From Sphingomonas swuensis (GTDB lineage: Bacteria > Pseudomonadota > Alphaproteobacteria > Sphingomonadales > Sphingomonadaceae): DNA of 64,000 bases. A program made the position numbers and the translations under genes. The stretch spans positions 2,723,872 through 2,787,871 of the forward strand of contig NZ_BAABBQ010000001.1 of the NCBI RefSeq assembly GCF_039538045.1. The letters are read 5' to 3'. Numbering within the stretch: the stretch's first letter is position 1; each line of letters starts with the position of its first letter. Shown one piece after another: positions 20,876 to 28,675 of the stretch. The notes under the pieces were generated by a model that was not told the DNA's origin, did no database searches, and saw only the letters and a program-made list of their open reading frames with translations.

Positions 20876-21226
20876 CTAACGCTGGGCGACGGTCACCTCG
20901 ACGCAGCGTTCGGGCCGGCAGGCCAGTTCGCGGTCGACCAGTTGGCGTGCGCGCTGGATCGAGGCGGACGCGACATCGTCGGCATGGGTCAGGACAATCA
21001 GCGGCGGCGGCGTCATCCCGTTCACCACGCGGAGGAAGTGGGCGACCATAGGCTCAGCCACGGTCCGGCCATTCCACTGCCATCCGCCGGGCGCCACGTG
21101 CAGGCGGTTGACGGGCCCGGGTCCGCTCGGAACCGCGCGGGCCTGCTTCCAATGCCCGAGCGGCGAATTCGCCGCGCCGTCGGGCGTCATCGACATGAAC
21201 AGGGTTGCAGCCACCACAAGCGACAT
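20876..21226 (-). pseudogene. membrane/periplasmic part of an amber-interrupted LuxR-type gene
   Basis: From ATG 21226 this frame encodes 116 residues: a hydrophobic stretch (MSLVVAATLFMSM) and a periplasmic-looking domain with MTPPPLIVLTHADDVASA and two late cysteines. The same frame stays open leftwards of the ATG: back to the TAG at 21314-21316 it reads a basic linker and GRYSRRQLGFAVGGACI, which completes the membrane helix. Because the upstream HTH gene ends at exactly that TAG in the same frame, I read the two as one original gene of HTH, membrane helix and periplasmic domain. If the internal ATG is used, this could still be expressed alone. Confidence 0.6.
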
Positions 21227-21313
21227 GATGCACGCTCCTCCGACCGCAAACCCAAGCTGCCGCCGCGAGTAGCGGCCCTCACCGCGGCGCTTCTCGCCTT
21301 CCGCGCTCGGCGG

Positions 21314-21604
21314 CTACGGTGCCACCCCGATTTGCTTGGACACAGAATTTCCGGTGGGGTTCTCGGCCGCCGCCAGCACGCGGGCCGCTTCGCGGCTGCT
21401 CCCAACGCCAAGCTTGCGCCGAGCGCCGCGAAGCCGCTCGTTGACGGTGTGTACCGACAGTCCAAGGTAGGTCGCGATCGACTTGGCGTCGTGACCCGCG
21501 AGGAGCAGCCGAAGCGCGGCTTTCTCGCGATCGGTTAGGGAGGAGACGCCGGCAACCATGGCCGCACTGTCCTCCGGAGGGCGACCACGCGCAAGAAGCG
21601 GCAT
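21314..21604 (-). CDS. LuxR-type HTH protein, truncated by an in-frame TAG
   Basis: A 96-residue protein whose core is a LuxR/GerE helix-turn-helix (LTDREKAALRLLLAGHDAKS; YLGLSVHTVNERLRGARRKL). A second possible start is ATG 21559 just before it. It ends in QIGVAP at TAG 21314-21316, after which the same frame continues for about 145 more codons through a membrane helix and a periplasmic domain (see 20876-21226). Sphingomonad relatives commonly have HTH, membrane helix and periplasmic domain in one chain, so the stop probably truncates it. It lies 38 bases after the pseudouridine synthase gene. Confidence 0.75.
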   Translation of the reverse strand: MPLLARGRPPEDSAAMVAGVSSLTDREKAALRLLLAGHDAKSIATYLGLSVHTVNERLRGARRKLGVGSSREAARVLAAAENPTGNSVSKQIGVAP

Positions 21605-21642
21605 GTGATCGATGCCGCGCTCGGCCCACTAACGCGCGAATT

Positions 21643-22194
21643 TCAGGGTGTCGTGGTCTCGCGCCACGCGCCGGGCGCGAGCCCGTCGAGGCTCCACTCC
21701 CCGATGCGCCAGCGGACCAGCCGGAGCGTAGGCAGACCCACCGCCGCAGTCATCCGCCGGACCTGGCGGTTGCGGCCTTCGCTGATGGTCAGCTTCAGCC
21801 AGCAGTCGGGCACGCTCTTCCGGAAGCGAACCGGCGGGTCGCGCGGCCAGAGGTCGGGATCGGCAATGTGATTGGCCCCGGCCGGACGGGTCAGGCCGTC
21901 CTTGAGCTCGATACCACGACGGAGGCGGAGAAGCTGCGCCTCGTCGGCTTCGCCCTCGACCTGCACCAGGTAGGTCTTGGCCATCTTGAACCGCGGGTCC
22001 GCGATCCTCGCCTGGAGCCGGCCATCGTCGGTCAGCAGCAGCAGGCCCTCGCTGTCGCGATCAAGCCGGCCGGCAGGATAGACGCCGGGAATGTCGAGAT
22101 GATCGGAGAGCGTCGCCCTGGCCTCGGGCGAGCCCCGATCGGTGAATTGCGACAGCACGCCATAGGGCTTGTTGAACAGGATCAGCCGAGCCAT
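21643..22194 (-). CDS. RluE-like 23S rRNA pseudouridine synthase
   Basis: A 183-residue RsuA/RluB/E/F-family enzyme without the S4 domain: it starts MARLILFNKPYGVLSQF and has the catalytic motif YPAGRLDRDSEGLLLLTDDG (Asp in RLD is the nucleophile), then EGRNRQVRRMTAAVG. The lack of an N-terminal S4 RNA-binding domain and the short length fit RluE, which modifies U2457 of 23S rRNA. The exact target is inferred. Confidence 0.92.
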   Translation of the reverse strand: MARLILFNKPYGVLSQFTDRGSPEARATLSDHLDIPGVYPAGRLDRDSEGLLLLTDDGRLQARIADPRFKMAKTYLVQVEGEADEAQLLRLRRGIELKDGLTRPAGANHIADPDLWPRDPPVRFRKSVPDCWLKLTISEGRNRQVRRMTAAVGLPTLRLVRWRIGEWSLDGLAPGAWRETTTP

Positions 22195-22327
22195 GCGCCC
22201 CTTTGGTCGTGCGCGGCGGCGGCTGCAACGTCCGTCATCCTGCCGCGGCTATCGCCGGGCCTTGCGGCTCGGCGCAAAGAGTTCGCTCCAAGCGAACCGC
22301 GCCTGCCTGCTGATGACGCTCGCGCAT

Positions 22328-22348
22328 GGCGGGGCTCGCGAGGCCCCG
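22328..22348 (-). terminator. hairpin after the excalibur-domain gene
   Basis: A seven-base-pair GC stem, GCGGGGC...GCCCCGC, with a seven-base loop lies just downstream of the stop codon at 22357 on the minus strand. There is no T-run, so termination strength is uncertain. Confidence 0.4.
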
Positions 22349-22356
22349 CGCGCTTC

Positions 22357-22623
22357 CTAGGGGCGACCGCGGATCGGTTCGCAGGCGAGGCCGTCCATGT
22401 CGCCGTCCATCCAGGGGCGGTAGCCGGGCTCGCCGGCGCGGATCGGGGCGAGGCCGAGGCGGCGGATCTCGTTGCAGCCGCGGTAGGTGACGCTCGCCTC
22501 GCGCTTGGTCAGCGGGCGGGTCTCGCTGCGGGGCGGATAGTCGTAGGGACGCGCATCCTGCGGCGCGGCGACCAGCGGCACCAGCGGGAGCAGGGCCGAG
22601 GCGGCAAGGAGAAGCTTGAGCAT
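22357..22623 (-). CDS. exported excalibur calcium-binding domain protein
   Basis: An 88-residue protein with a Sec signal peptide (MLKLLLAASALLPLVPLVAA) and a C-terminal excalibur motif, WMDGDMDGLACEPI, preceded by YRGCNEIRRLG with the partner cysteine. Excalibur domains are EF-hand-like calcium-binding modules in secreted proteins. The rest is a short linker, so this is a minimal family member acting outside the cytoplasm; its role is unknown. Confidence 0.85.
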   Translation of the reverse strand: MLKLLLAASALLPLVPLVAAPQDARPYDYPPRSETRPLTKREASVTYRGCNEIRRLGLAPIRAGEPGYRPWMDGDMDGLACEPIRGRP

Positions 22624-22683
22624 GGCCCGAGCCTAGGATCGGTCGGTGAAGGAAGGTTTAAGGGACCGCCCCTCCCCCCTCGT

Positions 22684-23256
22684 TCAGGCGCCAGGCATCG
22701 TCCCGGGGCGGAGGTAGGCGAACATGTGCGGGACGAAGTCCTGCTTGCCCAGCGGAACGCCGGCGCTGCGCAGCAGGGCGTAGGCCATGTCGGCGTGGAA
22801 GGCCGACTGCGGAAGCACCCAGTCGCGGACGTAGGTGGCGCCGGTCATGTCGAACACCATGCCCATCGGAAGCGCATGGGCGAGCGGGCGGTCGGCGGCG
22901 GAATCGAGCTCGTCCGGACCGACGCCGCGGAGGAAGGCGATCGCCTGCCCGAGGATCGCGCGGAGGTCGGCAAGCGAGCCCGGCTCGTCCTGCGCCATGG
23001 CCGCATGGGTGCGCAGCGCGGTGGTCGCCTCGGGTGTCTCCTCGCCGCGCAGCCGGTGCACCGCCTCCTGGGCGAGGAAGGCCGCGATCCGGACCTGGCT
23101 GTGGAGCGGGAACATGTCGACCGCGAGCCGGACGGCGAGCAGGTCTTCGGGATCGTTGCCGTGGGCTCGCGCATGCGCCTCGCCCTTGTCCAGCCAGCCG
23201 CCGAGCGCGATCAACTGGTTCGAGAGAGTGGGGACGAGGAGGTCGGTGAGGGTCAT
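22684..23256 (-). CDS. DUF1993 family protein (DinB-like fold)
   Basis: A 190-residue protein matching the DUF1993 pattern: an N-terminal helix with LLVPTLSNQLIALGGWLDKG, a central DFPLHSQ-like segment (VDMFPLHSQVRIAAFLAQ) and the closing motif FHADMAYALLRSAGVPLGKQ. DUF1993 proteins form DinB-like four-helix bundles; the histidines here could bind metal. Function is unknown. It is a single gene with a 60-base gap to the excalibur gene. Confidence 0.85.
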   Translation of the reverse strand: MTLTDLLVPTLSNQLIALGGWLDKGEAHARAHGNDPEDLLAVRLAVDMFPLHSQVRIAAFLAQEAVHRLRGEETPEATTALRTHAAMAQDEPGSLADLRAILGQAIAFLRGVGPDELDSAADRPLAHALPMGMVFDMTGATYVRDWVLPQSAFHADMAYALLRSAGVPLGKQDFVPHMFAYLRPGTMPGA

Positions 23257-23563
23257 GGCCAGGTCCTAGCCCGGCCTTCCGCGAAGTTCACGAAGTTCTC
23301 GAAGTTCACAGGGTGCGGGGGTCTCGCGCCGTTTTCCCTCCGGACCCGATCATCCGCGCAGGGCATGACAAAGGGAAGCGCAGGACGAACCATATAGGTT
23401 GTTTACTGCTTGAAAGCCTACAAGGCAAGCGGGATGGGTCGGCCTCTTCGCCGGCTCGGGCGACCGAAACGCTTCCCGCCGTTGTGCGCGTAGGCGTCGA
23501 TCTGCTGGCGAACGAGGAAGTGGCCGCGCCGGGTCACCAGCGCGGCATCCTGCCCCTTCCCGC
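23257..23563. repeat. gene-free 307 bases with three 9-base tandem repeats
   Basis: Between the DUF1993 start and the next stop codon there is no convincing gene. At 23282-23308 the unit CGAAGTTC(A/T) occurs three times head to tail, immediately upstream of the DUF1993 gene. Further on is a less GC-rich patch (ACCATATAGGTTGTTTACTG, 23389-23408). Short GAACTTCG-type repeats of this kind recur in sphingomonad intergenic regions as I recall, but their role is unknown. Confidence 0.6.
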
Positions 23564-23788
23564 TCAGCCGCGCGAGAAGGCGGGGCGGAAGGGTTCGCGG
23601 CGGGCGCTGTCGGGGATGAGGCTGCCCTTGAACTTGCGGTTCATCAGCGCGGCGCCGGCGCTGCTCTGGCAGACCAGCCGGGTGCCGCCGTCGGGCAGGC
23701 GCTCGAGCGCGGAGATCCCGACGTCGGCCGCGTCGCACTTGGCGATGACGTCCTTCTCGGGCAGCTTGAGGAAGAGAACCCGGCTCAT
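23564..23788 (-). CDS. hypothetical protein, 74 residues
   Basis: The reading frame is open from further upstream, but ATG 23788 overlaps the stop of the preceding small gene by four bases, so I start there. The product begins MSRVLFLKLPEKDVIAKCD, has a CQSSAG segment in the middle and a basic Arg/Pro-rich end. I do not recognise the family; there is no signal or membrane segment. The coupling to the gene upstream supports both being real. Confidence 0.55.
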   Translation of the reverse strand: MSRVLFLKLPEKDVIAKCDAADVGISALERLPDGGTRLVCQSSAGAALMNRKFKGSLIPDSARREPFRPAFSRG

Positions 23789-23949
23789 GCGTTGGCCGCC
23801 CGGCGGCGCGCCACGATGCGCTGGCCATAAGCCTCGAACAGGTCGAGATGCGCCTGGGCCGAGGCCTGGCAGGTGGCGGCGCGCGCCCGCGTCAGCGACA
23901 CTCCGCGGCGCCAGTAAAGGTAGTTCATGTCCATGAGGTGCAGCTCCAT
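23785..23949 (-). CDS. hypothetical protein, 54 residues
   Basis: A short gene from ATG 23949, with other in-frame ATGs at 23934 and 23928. The product is a helical peptide containing YLYWRRGVSLTRARAATCQA and a basic end. It overlaps the next gene by ATGA, which argues for a two-gene operon. No family recognised. Confidence 0.5.
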   Translation of the reverse strand: MELHLMDMNYLYWRRGVSLTRARAATCQASAQAHLDLFEAYGQRIVARRRAANA

Positions 23950-24287
23950 TGCCGGTAAGCAAGAGCGCGTAAAATCTCTCAGCCGCACGGGCTTACAGGG
24001 CCGATCCGTGCGATGGGGAGGATGTAGCACGGATGGTGCAATTTCCCTAATCGCGCGGCGCCAAATCGGCGACAGTGGTGGTCCCGCGTTTGACAAGGTC
24101 TGGGACCGAAACTAGGAGCGCGCCTCCGTTCAACCCAGTGGAGGTCGCGAGAATGCTGAAATTTCGCCTTGCGCCTCGTGAAGCGCCACTAGGCTTCTAG
24201 GCCTACGCATTGCGCGGCCGCCCATCGCGGCGGCTTCCCAGAGCAGCGACACAGACGCGGGGCGAGGATCCCCGCCGGGGTCTTTCA
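23950..24287 (+). promoter_or_regulatory. 338-base gene-free stretch with a possible sigma-70 promoter
   Basis: No gene is evident here. A TTGACA hexamer at 24090-24095 is followed after 17 bases by TAGGAG (24113-24118), a possible promoter for the gene at 24288 with a leader of about 165 bases. The last 20 bases before that start hold CCCCGCCGGGG, which could fold back near the ribosome-binding region. Both are weak calls. Confidence 0.3.
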
Positions 24288-24692
24288 ATGAACTACGTGC
24301 GTTTCATCACGCCGTGGTGGCGCGTGCGCCGCCAGGTGGACTGCGGGCCGTTCGGTCCGGCTTACGAGGCATGGCGTGACCGCGACGTGCCCGAAGTGCT
24401 GCGGGTCGCGATCGGCGAGGAGATCGACTGGTTCGAGCGGCATCTGCCGGTCCCGGGCCGGCAGGCGTTCCGGGTCAAGTCGTGCCGGCGCTGGCGCTCG
24501 GACGGGATCTGCTGGTTCCATGCCGAGGCGCGCGAGATGATCGCGCACGCCTTCGTGCTTGCGGCGCTGCTCGAGGAAGTGGGGGTGCCGGTCCGCAAGG
24601 CCGCGACCCACCGCCCGGGCACGATCCTCTACCGCGATGCCTATCAGATCGTGGCGAAGCCGATCGAGGCGACGCCGACCCTCTACCACTGA
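24288..24692 (+). CDS. hypothetical protein, 134 residues
   Basis: Start ATG 24288 (MNYVRFITPWWRVRRQVDCG). The protein is soluble, basic and rich in Trp, with ICWFHAEAREMIAHAFVLAA forming a probable helix and a conserved-looking end (HRPGTILYRDAYQIVAKPIE). I do not recognise the family; it looks like a conserved sphingomonad protein. The ribosome-binding site is poor. A hairpin follows the stop at 24696-24728. Confidence 0.65.
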   Translation: MNYVRFITPWWRVRRQVDCGPFGPAYEAWRDRDVPEVLRVAIGEEIDWFERHLPVPGRQAFRVKSCRRWRSDGICWFHAEAREMIAHAFVLAALLEEVGVPVRKAATHRPGTILYRDAYQIVAKPIEATPTLYH

Positions 24693-24695
24693 CCC

Positions 24696-24728
24696 GCTCC
24701 CGTCCCGGCCCGGTGCCGGGGCGGGAGC
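24696..24728 (+). terminator. GC-rich hairpin after the 24288 gene
   Basis: GCTCCCG (24696-24702) pairs with CGGGAGC (24722-24728), with a further CCCGGC/GCCGGG pairing inside. It begins three bases after the stop codon. There is no clear T-run. Confidence 0.5.
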
Positions 24729-24749
24729 CAACCCCCGAGGAGACGAACG

Positions 24750-25081
24750 ATGACGACGAACCATGACGAGCTGCCCTGCTTTCGAGCGGATAGCCAAGCG
24801 GCGTAAGGGCTTCCCGAGCGAGACGCGGGTCAAGCGCGGGCTGCGCTTCGTGCGCGGCGGGACAAAGGAGCTGATCGAGAAGCTCGGCCGCAACGACCCC
24901 TGCCCGTGCGGCTCGAACCTGCGGTTTCAAGCGCTGCTGCCTGACCAGCGGCCGCTTTCGATGGGTCGGAGCGGAAGGATTACTGGCGGTGAAGGGCGTG
25001 GGTCGCTGCCAAGGCCAGGCACGGCTCGGGTTTAGTAGTCGAAATTTGCATGCAGCAATACTCAGTTCCCCTGTGCTTTGA
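24750..25081 (+). pseudogene. SEC-C motif protein gene with two +1 frameshifts
   Basis: ATG 24750 follows a GAGGAGACG ribosome-binding site and reads MTTNHDELP, then leaves frame. The frame one base on continues as [15 protein letters not shown] and [19 protein letters not shown], a SEC-C zinc motif. The last cysteine pair (FKRCCL) is in the third frame. Removing one T in CCCTGC (about 24775-24780) and one in GGTTTC (about 24923-24928) would restore a single protein with the full C-x-C...C-C motif. Read as is, a 90-residue ORF from ATG 24763 lacks the last zinc ligands. SEC-C motifs bind zinc, for example in SecA. Sequencing error is the alternative. Confidence 0.6.
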
Positions 25082-25314
25082 GTTATACCTGCAGGCAGGT
25101 GCTGCACGGGGATCGAACGCGACCTGATCGTTTCGGGAACCAACAAATCCTTCGTCCGCCGCCGTGACTAGGTTGCCATCCGCGCTCCCCGATCAAGCTG
25201 TTCAACCGCAGGGTAAGAACTTCTAGGATAAAGATCATGTCTGTCGCTTAATCGCGTTTGCGGCGTTGATCTGTGACGCTACTCTCTCGCAAATGCTGAT
25301 CTAACATGGAGTAA

Positions 25315-26475
25315 GTGTTGGCGAGTTGGTCCGAAGCAGTGTTGGCAGCGGTTCGGCGGCATGTGCGCAAGACCGGCTCGACAATATTTAGCCGCCAAGG
25401 ACTTCTTGACGCGGAGATGGAAGCCATCGTCGCGGCGACCGCTTCGATTGGGGCGACCCCGTGGCAGACCCTAAGCCGCGTGCTTCAGGAATTGCGCGAT
25501 GGCGGCACGATCGAATTCGTAGGTGAAGGCGTTTATAGGTACGCTGGACAGCCGGTGACAGAGGATTCAGCAGGTCCGACAAAGGGCGTTTTCGTTACCG
25601 GCCCACATTCAATCTACGACGATCAGCCAGAAAGATTTTACCGCTTTCCGCCGACTTATCTTACTGCGGCGCGTCGAATGGTAGGTCAGTGGATCGTTTA
25701 TTTGGAGCCCAGGCGCGCTGGCGGACGTGGGTTTTGGGCCGTCGCAAAGGTGAGCAACATTGAACGGGATTCCGAACGTCCGGGCATGTTTCTAGCTTTA
25801 ATTGAGCCAGGCAGTTTTCTTGAATTTGGGACAAGCGTTCCCTTCAGCATTGATCGGCTCCCCATGGAGCGCGCACTGCTTAATACCGACGGCAGCATCA
25901 AGGGCAGCAAGCAACTTGCGATCCGTGCCCTAAGGAACGCGGACTTCAACCGAATTGTTGAAGTCGGCTTACTGGACCCCGAACCCGAACTGCCGAGAGT
26001 TGGCGAGGCTGAGCAGATACCATCTTTTCTACTTGGCCAGCCTGATCAGGAAGAGTTCGAAGGGCCGATCGATCGTGCAAAGATGCTCGTCAGCCGAAAG
26101 GTGCGCGATGCCAAGTTTAGACGCGCAATTCTCCACGTATACGATGGGCGATGCGCGTTAACGGGGATGCGTTTAGTTAATGGCGGAGGTCGATTAGAAA
26201 CCGAAGCAGCGCACATCATGAGTGTCGGAGATGGAGGCCCGGACTCAGTTTCGAACGGCATCGCATTAAGTGGGACAGCTCATTGGATGTTTAACCGCGG
26301 CCTCATCTCTCTTAACGATAATGGTCACATTTTACTGTCCGGCAAGATTAACGATCGTGACGGAATCGAAAAGATGCTCCTGCCGGGGCGTCAGGCCAAC
26401 TTTCCGGCTGGGGCTTACCGACCACATCATCGCTATTTGTCTCACCATCGTGAGCGCTTCGGATTTGAAGTATAG
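25315..26475 (+). CDS. HNH endonuclease with N-terminal winged-helix-like region
   Basis: A 386-residue protein with start GTG 25315 after GGAG; TTG 25318 is also possible. Residues about 1-80 look like a winged helix (LSRVLQELRDGGTIEFVGEG). The C-terminal third is an HNH nuclease: CALTGM, the metal-binding ETEAAHI histidine, NGIALSGTAHWMFNRGLISL and a final HHRYLSHHRERF. The layout resembles restriction-type HNH proteins that act without a linked methylase. Codon use is visibly more AT-rich than that of all neighbours, which points to transfer. It sits between the broken SEC-C gene and a perfect terminator hairpin. Confidence 0.85.
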   Translation: MLASWSEAVLAAVRRHVRKTGSTIFSRQGLLDAEMEAIVAATASIGATPWQTLSRVLQELRDGGTIEFVGEGVYRYAGQPVTEDSAGPTKGVFVTGPHSIYDDQPERFYRFPPTYLTAARRMVGQWIVYLEPRRAGGRGFWAVAKVSNIERDSERPGMFLALIEPGSFLEFGTSVPFSIDRLPMERALLNTDGSIKGSKQLAIRALRNADFNRIVEVGLLDPEPELPRVGEAEQIPSFLLGQPDQEEFEGPIDRAKMLVSRKVRDAKFRRAILHVYDGRCALTGMRLVNGGGRLETEAAHIMSVGDGGPDSVSNGIALSGTAHWMFNRGLISLNDNGHILLSGKINDRDGIEKMLLPGRQANFPAGAYRPHHRYLSHHRERFGFEV

Positions 26476-26479
26476 ATAG

Positions 26480-26508
26480 CGTGACCCCGGGTAAATCCCG
26501 GGGTCACG
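26480..26508. terminator. perfect 12-bp hairpin terminator, bidirectional
   Basis: CGTGACCCCGGG pairs perfectly with CCCGGGGTCACG around the loop TAAAT. It separates the convergent HNH and nrdB genes and starts a few bases after the HNH stop codon. Confidence 0.85.
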
Positions 26509-26524
26509 GCACTTCGTGGTGCTC

Positions 26525-27577
26525 CTACTCCGCCGCCACCGTAGCTGCGTCGAACAGCCCACCCTCGGCCTCGGCCTCCGGCGCGTCGTTGGCGATCTTG
26601 GCCTTCTGGCGGTTGTCGAAGTTGCTCCAGACGGTGTTCCAGTCACCCCGCGTCGCGGCCTTGGAATATTCGGTGGCGCGCTGCTCGAAGAAGTTGGCGT
26701 GCTCGACGCCGTTGAGGAGCGGTGCGAGCCAGGGGAGCGGATGTTCGTCGACCATGTAGATCGGCTGGAAGCCGAGCTGTCCCAGGCGCCAGTCGGCGAT
26801 GTAGCGGACATACTTCTTGATCGACTTGGCGGTCATGCCCTCGACCGGACCCTGCTCGAAGGCGAGGTCGATGAAGGCGTCCTCGAGGCGCACCGTCTTC
26901 TGGCACTGGTCGATGATCGCTTCCTTGACGTCGGCGGTGAGGCAGTCGCGCTCCTTCACGAAGGTGTGGAAGAGCTTGATGATGCCCTCGCAGTGGAGGC
27001 TCTCGTCGCGGACCGACCAGCTGACGATCTGGCCCATGCCCTTCATCTTGTTGAAGCGCGGGAAGTTCATCAGCATCGCGAAGCTGGCGAACAGCTGCAG
27101 CCCCTCGGTGAAGGCACCGAACATGGCGAGCGTCTTGGCGATGTCGGCATCGGTGTCGACGCCGAAGGTGTTCAGATAGTCGTGCTTGTCCTTCATCTCC
27201 TTGTACTGGAGGAAGGCGCTATACTCGCTCTCGGGCATGCCGATGGTGTCGAGCAGGTGGCTGTAGGCGGCGATGTGCACCGTCTCCATGTTGGAGAAGG
27301 CGGTCAGCATCATCTTGATCTCGGTCGGCTTGAACACCGAGCCGTACTTGTCGTGGTAGCAGTCCTGCACCTCGACGTCGGCCTGGGTGAAGAAGCGGAA
27401 GATCTGGGTGAGGAGGTTGCGCTCGTGCGGGGTGAGCTTCTGCGCCCAGTCGCGGCAGTCCTCGCCCAGCGGCACTTCCTCGGGCATCCAGTGGATCTGC
27501 TGCTGGCGCTTCCAGAACTCGAACGCCCAGGGGTATTCGAACGGCTTGTAGGACTTGGAGGCGGAGAGAAGGGACAT
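26525..27577 (-). CDS. nrdB: ribonucleoside-diphosphate reductase small subunit NrdB
   Basis: NrdB carries the di-iron tyrosyl radical of class Ia ribonucleotide reductase, the source of dNTPs. Start ATG 27577 (MSLLSASKSYKPFEYP) shares its A and T with the stop of the gene before it (TGATG). The 350-residue protein has the iron-ligand segments SNMETVHIAAYSHLL and VRDESLHCEGIIKLFH, and ends with an acidic tail typical of the NrdA-docking peptide. The partner nrdA lies at 29264-31147 on the same strand, split from it by four small membrane-protein genes and one opposite-strand gene. Confidence 0.96.
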   Translation of the reverse strand: MSLLSASKSYKPFEYPWAFEFWKRQQQIHWMPEEVPLGEDCRDWAQKLTPHERNLLTQIFRFFTQADVEVQDCYHDKYGSVFKPTEIKMMLTAFSNMETVHIAAYSHLLDTIGMPESEYSAFLQYKEMKDKHDYLNTFGVDTDADIAKTLAMFGAFTEGLQLFASFAMLMNFPRFNKMKGMGQIVSWSVRDESLHCEGIIKLFHTFVKERDCLTADVKEAIIDQCQKTVRLEDAFIDLAFEQGPVEGMTAKSIKKYVRYIADWRLGQLGFQPIYMVDEHPLPWLAPLLNGVEHANFFEQRATEYSKAATRGDWNTVWSNFDNRQKAKIANDAPEAEAEGGLFDAATVAAE

Positions 27578-27936
27578 CAGCGGTCTCCCATGAAGGTGAT
27601 GACGGTGGCCGCGCCGAGGATGGCGGCGCAGAAGGCGATGGTGAGAAGGGTCCAGCGGCGGCGGGCCGGGGCGAGCTCGGGCGCGAGATCGACGTCGCCG
27701 GCGCGGCGGCTGTTGATCAGCGACAGGCCGACGACGGTCAGGAGCATGAAGGGCGTGCCGTTGGCGACCACCGGGGCGGTCCAGCCCGCCTTGCCGGTGA
27801 TGTAGAGGAGGAAGCCGGCGAACCCGACCACCTCGAGCGCCACCCCGCTCCACTGGACCCAGTTGAAGGGTCGCGCGGGCGCCAGCGCCGGGCTCGGCGC
27901 ATAGGGGTCGTAGGAGGAGGACTGACGGTAGCTCAC
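27577..27936 (-). CDS. small membrane protein in the nrd locus
   Basis: GTG 27936 overlaps the preceding stop by four bases. The 119-residue protein has three hydrophobic helices (VQWSGVALEVVGFAGFLLYI; GTPFMLLTVVGLSLINS; WTLLTIAFCAAILGAATVIT). No family recognised. Its stop overlaps the nrdB start, so translation of nrdB is probably coupled to it. A role in supporting ribonucleotide reductase cannot be claimed from this, but the arrangement is tight. Confidence 0.75.
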   Translation of the reverse strand: MSYRQSSSYDPYAPSPALAPARPFNWVQWSGVALEVVGFAGFLLYITGKAGWTAPVVANGTPFMLLTVVGLSLINSRRAGDVDLAPELAPARRRWTLLTIAFCAAILGAATVITFMGDR

Positions 27937-28310
27937 CAGAAGAACCTCCCCTTGGCCGAGCTCTTGCCGGCGCGTTTCCGGAACATCTGGATATACATCC
28001 AAAGCCCTGAAAATGCGAAGAAAAGAAGGGCAAACCCACTCATCAACGAAAGCACGACCCCGAGCGGCCCGAACTCCTCGCCCGAATGCAGGTGATGGAG
28101 CAGGCCGACGTTCCACCCGCCCGGCTGCGGCTTCGGGCGGCAGTTCATCGTCTCGGGGCAGACGAAGTCGGCAGGGACGGCCGGCGGCGGCGCGGCCTCC
28201 TGGCGGGCGTCGTTCACGAGGGCGCCGACCTGGCTGAGGATGCCGGTCGAGGCGATGAACAGGATGAGGACGCCGAAGAAGACGCTCAGCCAGCGGTGCC
28301 AGCGACGCAT
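27933..28310 (-). CDS. PepSY-associated membrane-helix protein
   Basis: A 125-residue protein with an N-terminal helix MRRWHRWLSVFFGVLILFIA and a C-terminal helix GVVLSLMSGFALLFFAFSGL, matching the PepSY-associated TM helix pattern (paired His-Arg-Trp at the membrane edge, then GxWN...LHSGEEFG in the periplasm). Two periplasmic cysteines (VCPETMNC) could form a disulfide. PepSY-TM proteins are often linked to metal or electron transfer. It heads the three-gene run ending in nrdB. Confidence 0.82.
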   Translation of the reverse strand: MRRWHRWLSVFFGVLILFIASTGILSQVGALVNDARQEAAPPPAVPADFVCPETMNCRPKPQPGGWNVGLLHHLHSGEEFGPLGVVLSLMSGFALLFFAFSGLWMYIQMFRKRAGKSSAKGRFFW

Positions 28311-28408
28311 CAGTGCCCCCTCCCGGCCAAGGACGAGGCGAACCGCCGGGCATCGAAATCCGGGACGGCGCGTTCAGCGGGCATCACCATCTCAGGAGAA
28401 GAACCACC

Positions 28409-28666
28409 ATGGCCGACAGCAGCCAGATCCGTGAACATATGGAAGTGATCGGCGCCGACGGAGCCCACGTCGGCACCGTCGACAAGATCGAGGGCGAGCG
28501 GATCAAGCTCACCAAGAAGGACAGCGGCGCCGAGATCGAGGGCGCCGAGGGCAGCCACGCCGGACACCATCATTTCATCCCACTCGGCCTCGTCGCCGAG
28601 GTCGAGGGCGACCAGGTGCGCCTGTCGGCCACCGGCGCCAATGCCGTGACCTTCGTCGAGGAATAA
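28409..28666 (+). CDS. DUF2171 family protein
   Basis: Start ATG 28409, after CAGGAG. The 85-residue protein (MADSSQIREHMEVIGADGAH) is a PRC-barrel-like DUF2171 protein with VGTVDKIEGERIKLTKKDSG and a HAGHHHFIPL histidine cluster. These small proteins are usually stress-linked, of unknown biochemistry. It is the only plus-strand gene within the nrd locus and ends in a hairpin at 28676-28707. Confidence 0.88.
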   Translation: MADSSQIREHMEVIGADGAHVGTVDKIEGERIKLTKKDSGAEIEGAEGSHAGHHHFIPLGLVAEVEGDQVRLSATGANAVTFVEE

Positions 28667-28675
28667 GCCTGCCGC

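Noticed and set aside
24763-25035. 90-residue protein read as an intact SEC-C gene
   Set aside because: In this frame the motif loses its last two cysteines and the start lacks the natural ribosome-binding site; the frameshift reading explains both.
25095-25145. tRNA-like T-arm sequence (GTTCGATCCC on the minus strand)
   Set aside because: The flanking bases do not form a T stem or an acceptor stem, so it is a chance match.
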